Shown here one piece after another: positions 1 to 12,979 of a stretch of DNA of 64,000 nt (position 1 is the first letter of the stretch; each line of letters opens with the position of its first letter). The stretch is from Comamonadaceae bacterium OS-1 (GTDB lineage: Bacteria > Pseudomonadota > Gammaproteobacteria > Burkholderiales > Burkholderiaceae_C): assembly GCA_027923965.1 (NCBI GenBank), contig AP026969.1, forward strand, positions 1,798,001 to 1,862,000, read 5' to 3'. The translations under genes and the position numbers were made by a program. The notes under the pieces were generated by a model. That model made no database searches. It was not told the DNA's origin and worked only from the letters and a program-made list of their open reading frames with translations.

Positions 1-1
1 C

Positions 2-142
2 GATTGGGGCGACGTGCATGGGCTCCTGGGCGACGCCATCATGTGGATCGCCGGGCTGCACGCCGCTGCCGCCATCTTCCACCACGTGGTACTGAAAGAC
101 CGTGTGCTGGCAGCGATGCTGCCGCAGGTGGAGCGCGGTTGA
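2..142 (+). CDS. Cytochrome b561 family protein, C-terminal fragment
   Basis: The frame is open from base 2 to a TGA at 140-142, so only the last 46 residues are present. The visible tail has a membrane-like stretch (IMWIAGLHAAAAIFHH) followed by VVLKDRVLAAMLP. The histidine-rich helix end and the LKD-x-VL-x-x-MLP ending are typical of the bacterial cytochrome b561 / Ni-hydrogenase b-type family. These are di-haem inner-membrane proteins passing electrons between quinol and periplasmic acceptors. The call rests on this short tail only. Confidence 0.7.
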   Translation, partial: DWGDVHGLLGDAIMWIAGLHAAAAIFHHVVLKDRVLAAMLPQVERG

Positions 143-145
143 GAG

Positions 146-228
146 TTTGCTATCGATTTGTGTGAAATTTTGAAGAATGGAATCGACAGCTGGTGCTGAT
201 TCCATGGGCGCGAGAAGCTATGAAAACA
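146..228 (+). repeat. Interspersed repeat, long form, copy 1 (diverged)
   Basis: Begins GCTATCGATTTG and ends GAAGCTATGAAAA, with the core GCTGATTCCATGGGCGCGAG between. This is the same layout as the better preserved copies near 7.6, 12.6 and 14.9 kb. It fills the space just after the cytochrome b561 gene. Confidence 0.7.
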
Positions 229-318
229 GGACTGATTTATTGGCGGCTTATCTGGATGCAGGGAATCGCTGTAGAGAGGGTGCGGTCGCTTTGGACGCAT
301 GACTAGATTGCCTGTGTA

Positions 319-330
319 TAAACTGGCGGC
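319..330 (+). promoter_or_regulatory. Candidate AraC-family binding site upstream of the FixH/peroxidase operon
   Basis: TAAACTGGCGGC occurs here and, exactly inverted, at 3409-3420 just upstream of the AraC-type gene at 2570-3388. A second, looser CTGGCAGC follows at 335-342 as a tandem half-site, and its inverse GGCTGCCAG lies at 373-381. Bases 229-459 hold nothing else recognisable. That the two sites bind the AraC protein is inference. Confidence 0.5.
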
Positions 331-459
331 GCAGCTGGCAGCCTGACATCCAACGGTGGATTTGAACAAAAAGGCTGCCAGGTTTAGCCGCTGCGTTCAA
401 GCCCGGCTGGTGCGAATGGCGAAGAATCCGTGTGTATCGGAACCCACTCGGAGCACACC

Positions 460-1287
460 ATGACCCATTTCGCCATTCGCATCCCACCCAAGGTACAAGC
501 AGAGCTTGATGCCGCCGCATTGATGGAAGCGCAGGGGCACTTCTACACCGCCTTCCAGCATCTCCAGCGGGCGCATGTCCTGGGCCAGCCCGCCACGGGC
601 GAACACGTCCGCGTCCATTGGCGCATGTTCCGGTTCGCGGTCCGCAATGGCTTGGTCGGCGAAGCCTTCGGCCAGGCTTGGCGTCTGGTCGCTGCCAGTA
701 TTTTTACCCCCCTCGGTCTGGTACCGCGAGGCAATACGGGCGGGGCCGATGTCAACGGCTTCAGGCGGATGCCGGTGCCCCAGGACCTGCAAGAGTTCAT
801 CCAGTCTGCGCGAGCCGGTACGCGCCAAGTGAACGCCTTCCGGCGAGCCTCTGCCACCCTCGCCATCGCCGGGCTGGCGGTTCTGGCCACACTGGGCCTG
901 GGTGGCTGCAGCAGCCCGCCCAAGGACCTGGACCTCGCGCTGCAAAAGCAGTCTGCCGCTGGCATCTACCGGGTAGCCCTGACTCCACCCGCGCAAGCAC
1001 CGGCCATCAACCAGATGCACAGCTGGAAGGTGAAGCTCGCGACGCCGGACGGTACCCCCGTTCACGGTGCGAAGTTCGGCGTAGATGGTGGCATGCCGCA
1101 GCACGGACATGGCCTTCCGACGCAGCCGCGGGTCACCCGCGAACTGGAGGAGGGAACCTACCAGCTGGATGGCATGAAGTTCAGCATGACCGGCTGGTGG
1201 GAAGTAAAGCTGGACATCCAGGGCCCGCAGGGTTCGGACAAGGTCACTTTCAACACGGTCGTTGAGACACCGAAGGGCCAACCATGA
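460..1287 (+). CDS. DUF3703-like protein fused to a FixH/YtkA-like domain
   Basis: The ATG at 460 has GGAG six bases upstream; a GTG at 430 is less likely. Residues 1 to about 115 resemble the DUF3703 family (a helical, His-rich segment with HLQRAHVLGQ and HWRMFRFA). After a linker comes a hydrophobic stretch ending LGLGGC with Cys150, which looks like an internal lipobox. Residues 160-275 resemble FixH/YtkA domains (HSWKVKL, GGMPQHGHGLPT), often found beside c-type cytochrome or copper functions. The stop overlaps the next ATG (ATGA), implying coupling to the di-haem peroxidase. A GTG at 829 would give the second half its own signal peptide, so this may be two products or a natural fusion. 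No function has been assigned to the N-terminal part. Confidence 0.7.
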   Translation: MTHFAIRIPPKVQAELDAAALMEAQGHFYTAFQHLQRAHVLGQPATGEHVRVHWRMFRFAVRNGLVGEAFGQAWRLVAASIFTPLGLVPRGNTGGADVNGFRRMPVPQDLQEFIQSARAGTRQVNAFRRASATLAIAGLAVLATLGLGGCSSPPKDLDLALQKQSAAGIYRVALTPPAQAPAINQMHSWKVKLATPDGTPVHGAKFGVDGGMPQHGHGLPTQPRVTRELEEGTYQLDGMKFSMTGWWEVKLDIQGPQGSDKVTFNTVVETPKGQP

Positions 1288-2582
1288 GACGCGTCACCTT
1301 CAGAGCCAGGACTCCTTGGCGCTTCAAGGTCACGACGGCGCTTGTGGCGAGTCTTTTGACTGCGCTTGCTGCGCAGGCGCTGGACAAGGCGCCGCTACGC
1401 GACACGTGGTCAGCCCAGGACGTTGCAACCCTTGCCTCCATGCGGCTGAAGGAGGCAGGCCCGCGGCCCTCGGAACCCTCCAACGCCTACGAGCAGCGAG
1501 CAGAAGCTGCGACGCTAGGCCGGGCTCTGTTTAACGACACCCGCTTGAGCAAGAACGGCCAGGTCGCGTGCGCCAGCTGCCATTCCGCCGACAAGCAGTT
1601 CCAGGACGGCAAGCCGTTCGGGCAGGGAATTGGCACGGGTCAGCGCCGCACGATGCCGGTGATGGGCGCTGCGCACGCACCTTTCCTGTTCTGGGATGGG
1701 CGCAAAGACAGTCTCTGGTCGCAGGCGCTGGGGCCGATGGAGGATGCCGCAGAGCACGGCGGCAACCGCGTGCGCTTTGTGAAGCTGGTGCAAGCCCTCT
1801 ACAAGGAGCAGTACCAGTCCGTCTTTGGCCCCATGCCGACCCTGGGCAAGCTCCCGGAAGATGCCTCGCCAGGTGGGACGCAAGCCGAGCGCGCAGCCTG
1901 GGCCGCCATGCCGGAGAGCAGCCAAGAGGCGGTCAACCGCGTGTTCGCGAACATGGGCAAAGCCATCGCGGCCTTCGAACGCAACATCGCGTACGGTGAA
2001 TCGCGCTTCGACCAGTACGCGCAGGCCACGGTGGTCGGCGAAGGCCGCGGGCAGGAAGTCCTCTCACAGCAGGAAGTCCGTGGCTTGCGTCTGTTTCTCA
2101 CCAAGGGCCAGTGCATCACCTGCCACAACGGGCCGCTGCTGACGGACCACGCATTCCACAACACCGCCGTGCCGCCCATCGACCGCGCCAAGCCGGACCG
2201 CGGGCGCGCGGAAGGCCTGAAGAAGCTGCTGCAGGACGAGTTCAACTGCCTCGGGCGCTACAGCGATGCGAAGCCCGAGCAATGCGGAGAGCTCCAGTTC
2301 CTGGCCACCAACGACCCCGGGCAGCTCGCGGCATTCCGGACACCCAGCTTGCGCAACGTGGCGGAAAGGGCACCGTACATGCATGCGGGCCAGTTCTCGA
2401 GTTTGGAGCAGGTCCTGCAGCACTACGCAACCTCACCCAAGGCGGTGCTCGGCCAGAGCGAGCTGGCGCAGCCCGGTGAAAAACGCGCTGACCGACAGAC
2501 TATCCGCCTGTCCACGGCCGAAATCCAGGACGTGTCGGCCTTCCTCGGCACCCTCACGGGCCCCATTATTCAGGCGAAGTGA
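1284..2582 (+). CDS. Di-haem cytochrome c peroxidase / MauG family protein
   Basis: The protein has 432 residues and an N-terminal signal peptide ending near ALAAQA, so it should be exported to the periplasm. Two c-type haem attachment motifs are visible: CASCH at residues 96-100 and CITCH at 277-281. This is the two-domain layout of bacterial cytochrome c peroxidases and MauG-like enzymes. Family members reduce hydrogen peroxide or oxidise protein residues with electrons from small cytochromes. The sequence does not say which applies here. Its start overlaps the upstream FixH-like gene by four bases. Its end overlaps the convergent AraC-type gene by 13 bases, leaving no room for a terminator between them. 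Confidence 0.88.
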   Translation: MRRVTFRARTPWRFKVTTALVASLLTALAAQALDKAPLRDTWSAQDVATLASMRLKEAGPRPSEPSNAYEQRAEAATLGRALFNDTRLSKNGQVACASCHSADKQFQDGKPFGQGIGTGQRRTMPVMGAAHAPFLFWDGRKDSLWSQALGPMEDAAEHGGNRVRFVKLVQALYKEQYQSVFGPMPTLGKLPEDASPGGTQAERAAWAAMPESSQEAVNRVFANMGKAIAAFERNIAYGESRFDQYAQATVVGEGRGQEVLSQQEVRGLRLFLTKGQCITCHNGPLLTDHAFHNTAVPPIDRAKPDRGRAEGLKKLLQDEFNCLGRYSDAKPEQCGELQFLATNDPGQLAAFRTPSLRNVAERAPYMHAGQFSSLEQVLQHYATSPKAVLGQSELAQPGEKRADRQTIRLSTAEIQDVSAFLGTLTGPIIQAK

Positions 2583-3388
2583 TGCTGCAGTTCCCGTGCA
2601 CGGGCGCTGAGCGGGCCGCCCATCTGCAAGACAGAGGGTGGCAGCCCGAACATCGTCCTGGCCGTCCTGGAGAGGTGCGCAGCATCGGCGAAGCCCGCTG
2701 CGTGCGCCGCGCCCGAGAGCGTTTCGCCCTTCATCAGCAGCGTCCACACGTGCAGTAGCCTGCGCCACAGCACGTAGGTTCGCAGCGGCATCCCGGTCTG
2801 CTCCACAAAGAGATGGCGGAACCGCTCGGGCGAGAGGTTCACGGTCTTGGCCACCTCGGGGAGAGACACCGGCTGGTCGACTCTCTGGCGCAGGTACTCG
2901 ATGGCCGCAAGCACCCGCGGGTCCGAAGGCTCTCGGGTGGCGGTTTGCGAAATCTGGTGCAGGAGCTGCATGCACACCGCTTGCACCGCGTCGTAGCTCC
3001 TCTCGACCTGCCAAGCGCGGTCCAGGTTCTTGGCGGCCACTCCGACGGTGTTTGCATCGAGCAGTTCGAGTCGGCCCTGCAGTCGGGCGGACAGTGCCTT
3101 ACCCATCGCCGTTTCGGGCTCGATGAAAAGAACTACGCTCATAGCGCAGTCGGTCACGTCAATGGTGTGGGTCGCTCTGGAGGGGACCAGCGCTGCGGCA
3201 CAGGGCTGCCATGCACCGTGGCGGCCAAACTGAACGCGCAGCCCGTCGGGAGCGCCGAGGGCCAGCTGTATCGCGTAGTGCGAATGCGCAGCGATGCGGG
3301 CGCCGCTGCCACCCTCGCCGATAAAGCCGCACACGCCCGTCCACGCGACAAAGTCACCTCGATAGCGGTTAGCGGCGGCCTTATCCAT
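2570..3388 (-). CDS. AraC family transcriptional regulator
   Basis: The protein has 272 residues. The C-terminal third carries the two helix-turn-helix segments of the AraC family (VSLPEVAKTVNLSPERFRHLF and LSGAAHAAGFADAAHLSRTA). The N-terminal part looks like a cupin-type sensor, with AHSHYAIQLALG near residue 35. It converges on the peroxidase gene. A 12-bp motif 21 bases upstream of its start recurs in inverted orientation before the FixH/peroxidase operon, suggesting it controls both units. The effector is unknown. Confidence 0.9.
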   Translation of the reverse strand: MDKAAANRYRGDFVAWTGVCGFIGEGGSGARIAAHSHYAIQLALGAPDGLRVQFGRHGAWQPCAAALVPSRATHTIDVTDCAMSVVLFIEPETAMGKALSARLQGRLELLDANTVGVAAKNLDRAWQVERSYDAVQAVCMQLLHQISQTATREPSDPRVLAAIEYLRQRVDQPVSLPEVAKTVNLSPERFRHLFVEQTGMPLRTYVLWRRLLHVWTLLMKGETLSGAAHAAGFADAAHLSRTARTMFGLPPSVLQMGGPLSARARELQHHFA

Positions 3389-3408
3389 GCGCAGGGTCTA
3401 TAAATCCT

Positions 3409-3420
3409 GCCGCCAGTTTA
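3409..3420 (-). promoter_or_regulatory. Second copy of the candidate AraC-family site
   Basis: On the minus strand this reads TAAACTGGCGGC, identical to 319-330. It lies 21 bases upstream of the regulator start, a position consistent with autoregulation. Binding is inferred only from the repeat and its placement. Confidence 0.5.
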
Positions 3421-3507
3421 CGCGCGGCACGGGCTTTCGGGCGATCGTTGGTCGCAAGCTGTTCAGAAATTGCGCACGGCTTGGGCTGAGGCCGCAAAGG
3501 CAGTGGT

Positions 3508-3601
3508 CGCTATGGATTTAGGGCCATTTTTCAACCGCAAAATCGGCCCATTGCGCTTATGGAATCAGCGCAAGAAACTATAAAAAAGTAAGCACTTTTT
3601 T
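3508..3601 (+). repeat. Interspersed repeat, long form, copy 2, with terminal A/T hairpin
   Basis: Runs from CGCTATGGATTTA to CTATAAAAAAGTAAGC, with the core TTGCGCTTATGGAATCAGCG. At its end AAAAAAGT (3582-3589) can pair with ACTTTTTT (3594-3601). This weak A/T hairpin could terminate transcription coming out of the MarR-type gene. Confidence 0.75.
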
Positions 3602-3626
3602 ATAAAAAATAGCCCACCCTACGCCC

Positions 3627-4106
3627 TCAACCGGCTTCCTTCGCTCCCCGGCTCCAGGCCCCGTTCTGTTCCACGATCTGCTTGACCATGGCCATGAAGA
3701 TGGGGCGGTCGGCGGGGGGGAGGGGGGCGAGCATGCGCTCCTGGGCGCGCTGCATGGCGGGCATCGCGGTGTCTAGCAGGTCGATGCCGGTGGGCGTGAC
3801 GCTGAGCAGGCGCACGCGTTTGTCGTCGGGCGAGACTTTGCGCTCTATGAGTTCGCGGCTTTCCAGGCGGTCTACCACGGCACCGATGGTGGAGGTGTCC
3901 AGGCCTATCTTGCCAGCCAAGGTGCGCTGGTCCAGCCCGGCCTGCTGAGACGCGGCAAACAGCAGAGCGAACTGCACCGGGGTGATACCCAGGTCTCCCG
4001 TCTCATCCAGAAAGATGCCCACGGCGATTTGTTGCAACCGCCGGATGCTGTGGCCGGGAAAGTCGTCCAGGCCCTGGAGGGCGGGGGTGGGCTGGGGTGC
4101 CGTCAT
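3627..4106 (-). CDS. mobR: MarR family regulator of 3-hydroxybenzoate use
   Basis: The protein has 159 residues and a winged helix-turn-helix in the middle (LDQRTLAGKIGLDTSTIGAV, then VDRLESRELIERKVSPDDKR with the usual D-x-R wing). MarR proteins are dimeric repressors released by small aromatic ligands. The gene is divergent from a transporter and a hydroxylase for 3-hydroxybenzoate. In Comamonas testosteroni a MarR-type protein, MobR, represses mobA. Context makes this the counterpart here, with 3-hydroxybenzoate as the likely inducer. The symbol rests on context, not on an alignment I could run. Confidence 0.8.
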   Translation of the reverse strand: MTAPQPTPALQGLDDFPGHSIRRLQQIAVGIFLDETGDLGITPVQFALLFAASQQAGLDQRTLAGKIGLDTSTIGAVVDRLESRELIERKVSPDDKRVRLLSVTPTGIDLLDTAMPAMQRAQERMLAPLPPADRPIFMAMVKQIVEQNGAWSRGAKEAG

Positions 4107-4154
4107 GGGAATGGTCTAGGGTTTGTACTGATAATGTTTCAAAATTGTACCTCT

Positions 4155-4186
4155 ACACTTATATTCAGTGCACTGATGATAAGTGT
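4155..4186. promoter_or_regulatory. Nested palindromic operator between mobR and the transporter gene
   Basis: ACACTTAT (4155-4162) and ATAAGTGT (4179-4186) are perfect inverted arms. The perfect palindrome TCAGTGCACTGA (4165-4176) sits between them with the same centre at 4170.5. It lies in the 109-bp gap between the divergent MarR-type and transporter genes, 29 bases before the transporter start. A MarR dimer, or two, could block both promoters from here. Binding is inferred. Confidence 0.7.
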
Positions 4187-4215
4187 GCGTACTTAAATTC
4201 GGAGAAACACACCCC

Positions 4216-5577
4216 ATGACAACATCCTCTGCGCCGCCGTCCATCGGCGCTGCTTATGCGCCAACCCCGTCCACCCCGTCAGATGCCCGGCAGCTTCGCT
4301 CGGTGACCTGGATCGTGGCTCTGGCCACCCTGGGCCTGGTTTTTGACGGCTACGACCTGGTGGTCTACGGCACGGTGGTTTCCACCTTCCTGCGCGATGC
4401 CTCGCAGATCGGGCTGGTCACACCCAGCATCGCCGGTGCGCTGGGCAGCTACGCGCTGGTGGGCGTGCTGGTGGGCGCGCTGCTGGCGGGCAGCGTGGGC
4501 GACACGATTGGCCGCCGCAAGGTGATGCTGTTTGCCTACGCCTGGTTTTCCATCGGCATGGGCCTCACGGCGCTGACCACCAGCGCCACGCTGTTCGGCC
4601 TGTTGCGCTTTGCCACCGGCCTGGGCGTGGGGGCGCTGGTGGCCACCACCGGCGCGCTGATTGCCGAGTACGCGCCCAAGGGCAAGAAGAACTTGTTTAT
4701 CGCCATCGTCTACTCGGGCATTCCACTGGGCAGCCTGCTGGCCGCAGGGCTGGCGATGGTGCTGCTGCCGCTGATCGGCTGGCGCGGCATGTTCTGGATT
4801 GGCGCGCTGCCCGCGGTCACGCTGCTGCCGCTGGCGTACTTCAAGATGCCGGAGTCGGTGGCCTGGCTGGCCTCGCGTGGCCGCCTGGATGAGGCCCGCG
4901 CCCTGTCGCTGCACACCGGGGTGGCGCTGCCTGCGGACGAGCCTGTGGTGCTGGCCCAGACTGCGGCCACGGAGAAGACCGGATTTGCCGGGCTGTTCGG
5001 CTCCCATTACCTTTTCCCCACGCTGATCCTCGGTTTGATGAGCGCCACCGGCCTGCTGCTGGTGTATTCGCTCAACACCTGGCTGCCCGAGCTGATGCTG
5101 CGCGCCGGGTTCAACGCCAAGGGTTCGCTGTCGTTTTTGCTGGTGTTGAACGGCGGTGCGGTGGTTGGCGCGCTGTTGGGCTCAGGGGTGGCCGACCGGT
5201 TTGGCCCCAAGCTGGTGGTGGCCGCCTGCTTTGCCATCGGCGCGGCGGCCATCGCGCTGCTCACGCTCGATCTGCCGCTGGCGGTACGGCTGGCTGCCAT
5301 CGCGGTGGTGGGCATGGGCACCAGCGGCACGCAAACCCTGATCTACGGCTTCGTTGCCAACTACTACCGCACCACGGTGCGCGGCGCAGGCGTGGCCTGG
5401 TGCGCAGGCTTTGGCCGTCTGGGCGGCGTGGGCGGACCGCTGCTGGGTGGCTTCCTCATCGGCGGCGGCTTTGCGCTCAACGCCATCTTCTACGTGTTGG
5501 CGGCCCTGGCCATCTTTGGCGCAGTCCTGACGCTGGTGGTGCCCAAAGCGCGCAGCCAGTCTGCGCCCACCCATTGA
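4216..5577 (+). CDS. MFS aromatic acid:H+ symporter
   Basis: The ATG at 4216 follows GGAGAA; an upstream GTG at 4183 lies inside the operator and is rejected. The product has 453 residues and twelve hydrophobic segments. It carries DGYD in the first membrane helix, a hallmark of the aromatic acid:H+ symporter family (PcaK, BenK, MhpT). The loop motif GSVGDTIGRRKVM follows helix 2 and GVADRFGPK falls in the second half. Placed directly before the 3-hydroxybenzoate hydroxylase (29-bp gap) and divergent from the MarR gene, it most likely imports 3-hydroxybenzoate through the inner membrane. Confidence 0.9.
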   Translation: MTTSSAPPSIGAAYAPTPSTPSDARQLRSVTWIVALATLGLVFDGYDLVVYGTVVSTFLRDASQIGLVTPSIAGALGSYALVGVLVGALLAGSVGDTIGRRKVMLFAYAWFSIGMGLTALTTSATLFGLLRFATGLGVGALVATTGALIAEYAPKGKKNLFIAIVYSGIPLGSLLAAGLAMVLLPLIGWRGMFWIGALPAVTLLPLAYFKMPESVAWLASRGRLDEARALSLHTGVALPADEPVVLAQTAATEKTGFAGLFGSHYLFPTLILGLMSATGLLLVYSLNTWLPELMLRAGFNAKGSLSFLLVLNGGAVVGALLGSGVADRFGPKLVVAACFAIGAAAIALLTLDLPLAVRLAAIAVVGMGTSGTQTLIYGFVANYYRTTVRGAGVAWCAGFGRLGGVGGPLLGGFLIGGGFALNAIFYVLAALAIFGAVLTLVVPKARSQSAPTH

Positions 5578-5606
5578 TTCACCTTCCCACAGAAAGCGAG
5601 TAAAAA

Positions 5607-7553
5607 ATGCAATTCCATCTGAACGGCTTCCAGCCCGGTAACCCCGAAGTTTTGACCCCATCGGCCCACGCCTCCCACCACAACATTTCCCACACCGACG
5701 CACTGCCCGCCGAGGTCGATGTGCTCATCGTCGGCTGCGGCCCCGCCGGGCTGACGCTGGCCGCCCAACTGGCCGCGTTTCCCCACATCCGCACCTGCAT
5801 CGTGGACCAGAAAGACGGCCCGCTGCAGTTGGGCCAGGCCGACGGCATTGCCTGCCGCACCATGGAGATGTTCCAGGCCTTCAACTTCGCCGACCGCGTA
5901 CTCAAAGAGGCCTGCTGGATCAACGAAGTCACCTTCTGGAAACCCGACGGCCAGCCGCAGGGCAGCATCGTGCGCCATGGCCGGGTGCAAGACACCGAAG
6001 ACGGCCTGTCCGAGTTTCCCCACGTGGTGCTGAACCAGGCGCGGGTGCACGACTTCTACCTGGAGCACATGCGCAACGCGCCCACCCGGCTGGAGCCGCA
6101 CTACGCCCGCAGCTTTGTCGACCTGCAAGTTGACCGCAGCGCAGCCGACTACCCCGTCACCGTGCAAATGGAGCGCACCGATGCCGCCCACCGCGGCCAG
6201 ATTGAGGTAGTGAGAGCCCGCTACGTGGTGGGCTGCGACGGCGCGCGCAGCGGTGTGCGCCGCGCCATGGGCCGCAAGCTGGTGGGCGATTCGGCCAACC
6301 ACGCCTGGGGCGTGATGGACATGCTGGCCGTGACCGACTTCCCCGACATCCGCAACAAGGTGGCCGTGCAGTCCGCCCACGGCAACCTGCTGGTCATCCC
6401 GCGCGAGGGCGGCTACCTGGTGCGCTTCTACGTCGAGATGGACAAGCTGGGCGAAGACGAGCGCGTGGCGCACCGCGGCATCACTGTGGACCATCTCATC
6501 GCCGCCGCGCAGCGCATCCTGCACCCCTACACGCTGGAGGTGAAAGAGGTGCCCTGGTGGTCGGTGTACGAAATCGGCCAGCGCATTTGCGACCAGTACG
6601 ACGATGTTTCTGCAGACGACGGCAGCACCGTGCAGCCCCACGTCTTCATCGCCGGAGACGCCTGCCACACCCACAGCCCCAAGGCCGGGCAGGGCATGAA
6701 CTTCTCGATGCAGGACACCTTCAACCTGGGCTGGAAGCTGGCGGCTGTGCTGTCCGGCCAGTGCGGCCCTGAGCTGCTGCGCACCTACTCGCAAGAGCGC
6801 CAGGTGGTGGCCCAGGAACTGATCGACTTCGACCGCGAGTGGGCCCAGATGTTCAGCGACCGTCCGCATCAAGATGCCAACGGCACCTCGCAAGGCGTGG
6901 ACCCGAAAGAGTTTCAAAAGTATTTCGAGCAGCATGGCCGCTTCACCGCCGGCATGGGCACGCACTACCGTCCGTCCACCATTTGCGGCCAGGCCACCCA
7001 CCAGCACCTGGCCACCGGCTTCGTGGTCGGCACCCGCTTCCATTCCGCCCCCGTGCTGCGCGCCTTCGATGCCAAGCCCCTGCAGCTCGGCCACGTAGCC
7101 CAGGCCGACGGCCGCTGGCGGCTCTACGCCTTCGCTGGGGCGAACGACAGCGCGGCAGATGCAGACACCGGCCTGGGCGCGCTGTGCCGTTTCCTCGATA
7201 CCTCGCCCGACTCGCCGGTGCGTAAATTCACCCCCGCAGGCCAGGACCTGGATGCCGTCTTCGATCTGCGCGCCATCTTCCCGCAGGATCACCGCACCCT
7301 CGACCTGGAGGCCTTGCCCTCCATCCTGCTGCCATGCAAGGGGCGCTACCAGTTGAAGGACTACGAGAAGGTCTTCTGCGCTGATGCAAAAGGCGGGCAA
7401 GACATCTTTGCTATGCGCGGTATCGACCGGGCCCAAGGTGCCCTGGTGGTCGTCCGCCCCGACCAGTACGTGGCCCACGTGCTGCCGCTGGGGGCGCATC
7501 GGGAGCTGGCGGCGTTCTTTGCGGGGTTTATGCGGGTGGGGGCTTTGGCGTAA
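5607..7553 (+). CDS. mobA: 3-hydroxybenzoate 4-monooxygenase
   Basis: The protein has 648 residues. It shows the FAD-binding motif VGCGPAGLTLAA near residue 42, the DG motif VGCDGARSGVRRA, and GDACHTHSPKAGQGMN near residue 350, which contacts FAD ribityl and phosphate. A thioredoxin-like C-terminal domain follows, as in phenol hydroxylase-type enzymes. From memory, long stretches match Comamonas testosteroni MobA (about 639 residues), including the N-terminal MQFHLNGF. The reaction is 3-hydroxybenzoate + NADPH + O2 to protocatechuate, which would then need ring cleavage encoded elsewhere. It is co-transcribed with the transporter and probably controlled by the MarR-type protein. Confidence 0.93.
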   Translation: MQFHLNGFQPGNPEVLTPSAHASHHNISHTDALPAEVDVLIVGCGPAGLTLAAQLAAFPHIRTCIVDQKDGPLQLGQADGIACRTMEMFQAFNFADRVLKEACWINEVTFWKPDGQPQGSIVRHGRVQDTEDGLSEFPHVVLNQARVHDFYLEHMRNAPTRLEPHYARSFVDLQVDRSAADYPVTVQMERTDAAHRGQIEVVRARYVVGCDGARSGVRRAMGRKLVGDSANHAWGVMDMLAVTDFPDIRNKVAVQSAHGNLLVIPREGGYLVRFYVEMDKLGEDERVAHRGITVDHLIAAAQRILHPYTLEVKEVPWWSVYEIGQRICDQYDDVSADDGSTVQPHVFIAGDACHTHSPKAGQGMNFSMQDTFNLGWKLAAVLSGQCGPELLRTYSQERQVVAQELIDFDREWAQMFSDRPHQDANGTSQGVDPKEFQKYFEQHGRFTAGMGTHYRPSTICGQATHQHLATGFVVGTRFHSAPVLRAFDAKPLQLGHVAQADGRWRLYAFAGANDSAADADTGLGALCRFLDTSPDSPVRKFTPAGQDLDAVFDLRAIFPQDHRTLDLEALPSILLPCKGRYQLKDYEKVFCADAKGGQDIFAMRGIDRAQGALVVVRPDQYVAHVLPLGAHRELAAFFAGFMRVGALA

Positions 7554-7625
7554 GGCTTGTGGTTGTCTGGGGTAGTGCGCGGCTGAAATATCGGCTGGCC
7601 TGCGCTGGGCGGCTTTGGTGTGTGG

Positions 7626-7710
7626 TGCTATGGATTTGTGGGAATTTTTTAGGGGCCAAATTGGCAGCCTGTGCTTATTCCTTGGGCGTGAGAAGCTATA
7701 AAAAAGTGAC
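7626..7710 (+). repeat. Interspersed repeat, long form, copy 3
   Basis: A well-kept copy: GCTATGGATTTGTGGG, a T-run, GGCAGCCTGTGCTTATTCC, then GTGAGAAGCTATAAAAAAGT. The rest of the 345-bp gap after mobA (7554-7625 and 7711-7898) shows no other recognisable element beyond the ribosome binding site GGGAG at 7891. Confidence 0.85.
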
Positions 7711-7898
7711 TGTTCTATAGAGGTGAGAGGATTGGGCGGTGGGGTTCTGGGTGATGGATGGGCACCGCCAGGGCGCTGACGCTTCGCCAAGGACGGGATG
7801 GGATCACTTTTGGATGGTGACTAAACTGCAGTAGCTGGCAACAACGGCCAGTCGGGCGGTTTGTAAGAATGCGGACGAACTCTAGCCAAAGGGAGTAA

Positions 7899-9809
<1,911 letters not shown>

Positions 9810-9819
9810 AAGTGCTTTC

Positions 9820-12562
<2,743 letters not shown>

Positions 12563-12563
12563 A

Positions 12564-12657
12564 TGCTATGGATTTATGGGGTTTTTTGCAGGGAAAAAAA
12601 GGCAGCCTGTGCTGATTCCATAAGCATGGGAAGCTATCAAAAAGTAAGCATTTTTTG
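12564..12657 (+). repeat. Interspersed repeat, long form, copy 4
   Basis: GCTATGGATTTATGGGG, then GGCAGCCTGTGCTGATTCC, ATAAGCATGGGAAGCTATC, and a terminal AAAAAGTAAGCATTTTTTG hairpin. It starts two bases after the LysR stop and forms the left border of the truncated lipoprotein gene at 12661-12951. Confidence 0.85.
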
Positions 12658-12660
12658 CGA

Positions 12661-12951
12661 TTAGCGCAGCAGCCGAAAAAACCGCTCATCCGGCCCCTGC
12701 TGCGTTCGCCGCACCACGCCCGCCGGGTCAAAGTACACCCAGATGTCGCCGTCCCAGGCCATCACCCGGTCCACCGAGGCGGGCGGGCCGAAGGCCCAGA
12801 GGATGTCGGCGGGCGTGGTGCTGCCGGATACGTCGATCTGGGTGAAGTGGCGCAGGTTCATCACCTCTTGCGCCTGCGCCACCCATTCACTGCCATCTCG
12901 GTCCACCGTCGCCACCGACTGGCGGCGTTCAGGACAGCGCCGGAGGCGCAT
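12661..12951 (-). pseudogene. Truncated paralogue of the lipoprotein gene at 14297-14767
   Basis: The 96 residues align with the C-terminal two thirds of the intact lipoprotein gene 1.6 kb away. Shared blocks include QIDVSGSTT, ADILWAFGPPA, VMAW-GDIW and AGVVRRTQQGPD. This copy lacks the signal peptide and lipobox and has an in-frame loss of about 12 residues after GDIW. The N-terminal homology stops at RRQSV, just before a repeat copy begins at 12980. A second repeat lies just past its 3' end. The likely history is duplication followed by repeat-associated loss of the 5' part. Expression of a functional product is doubtful. Confidence 0.8.
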
Positions 12952-12979
12952 GCCATTGCCGGGCAGTTCGGTGCTGGCG

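Noticed and set aside
5490..7790. 766-codon open frame antisense to mobA
   Set aside because: It mirrors the codon pattern of mobA, has low-complexity His/Gly/Val-rich composition and no family features; mobA on the plus strand is unmistakable.
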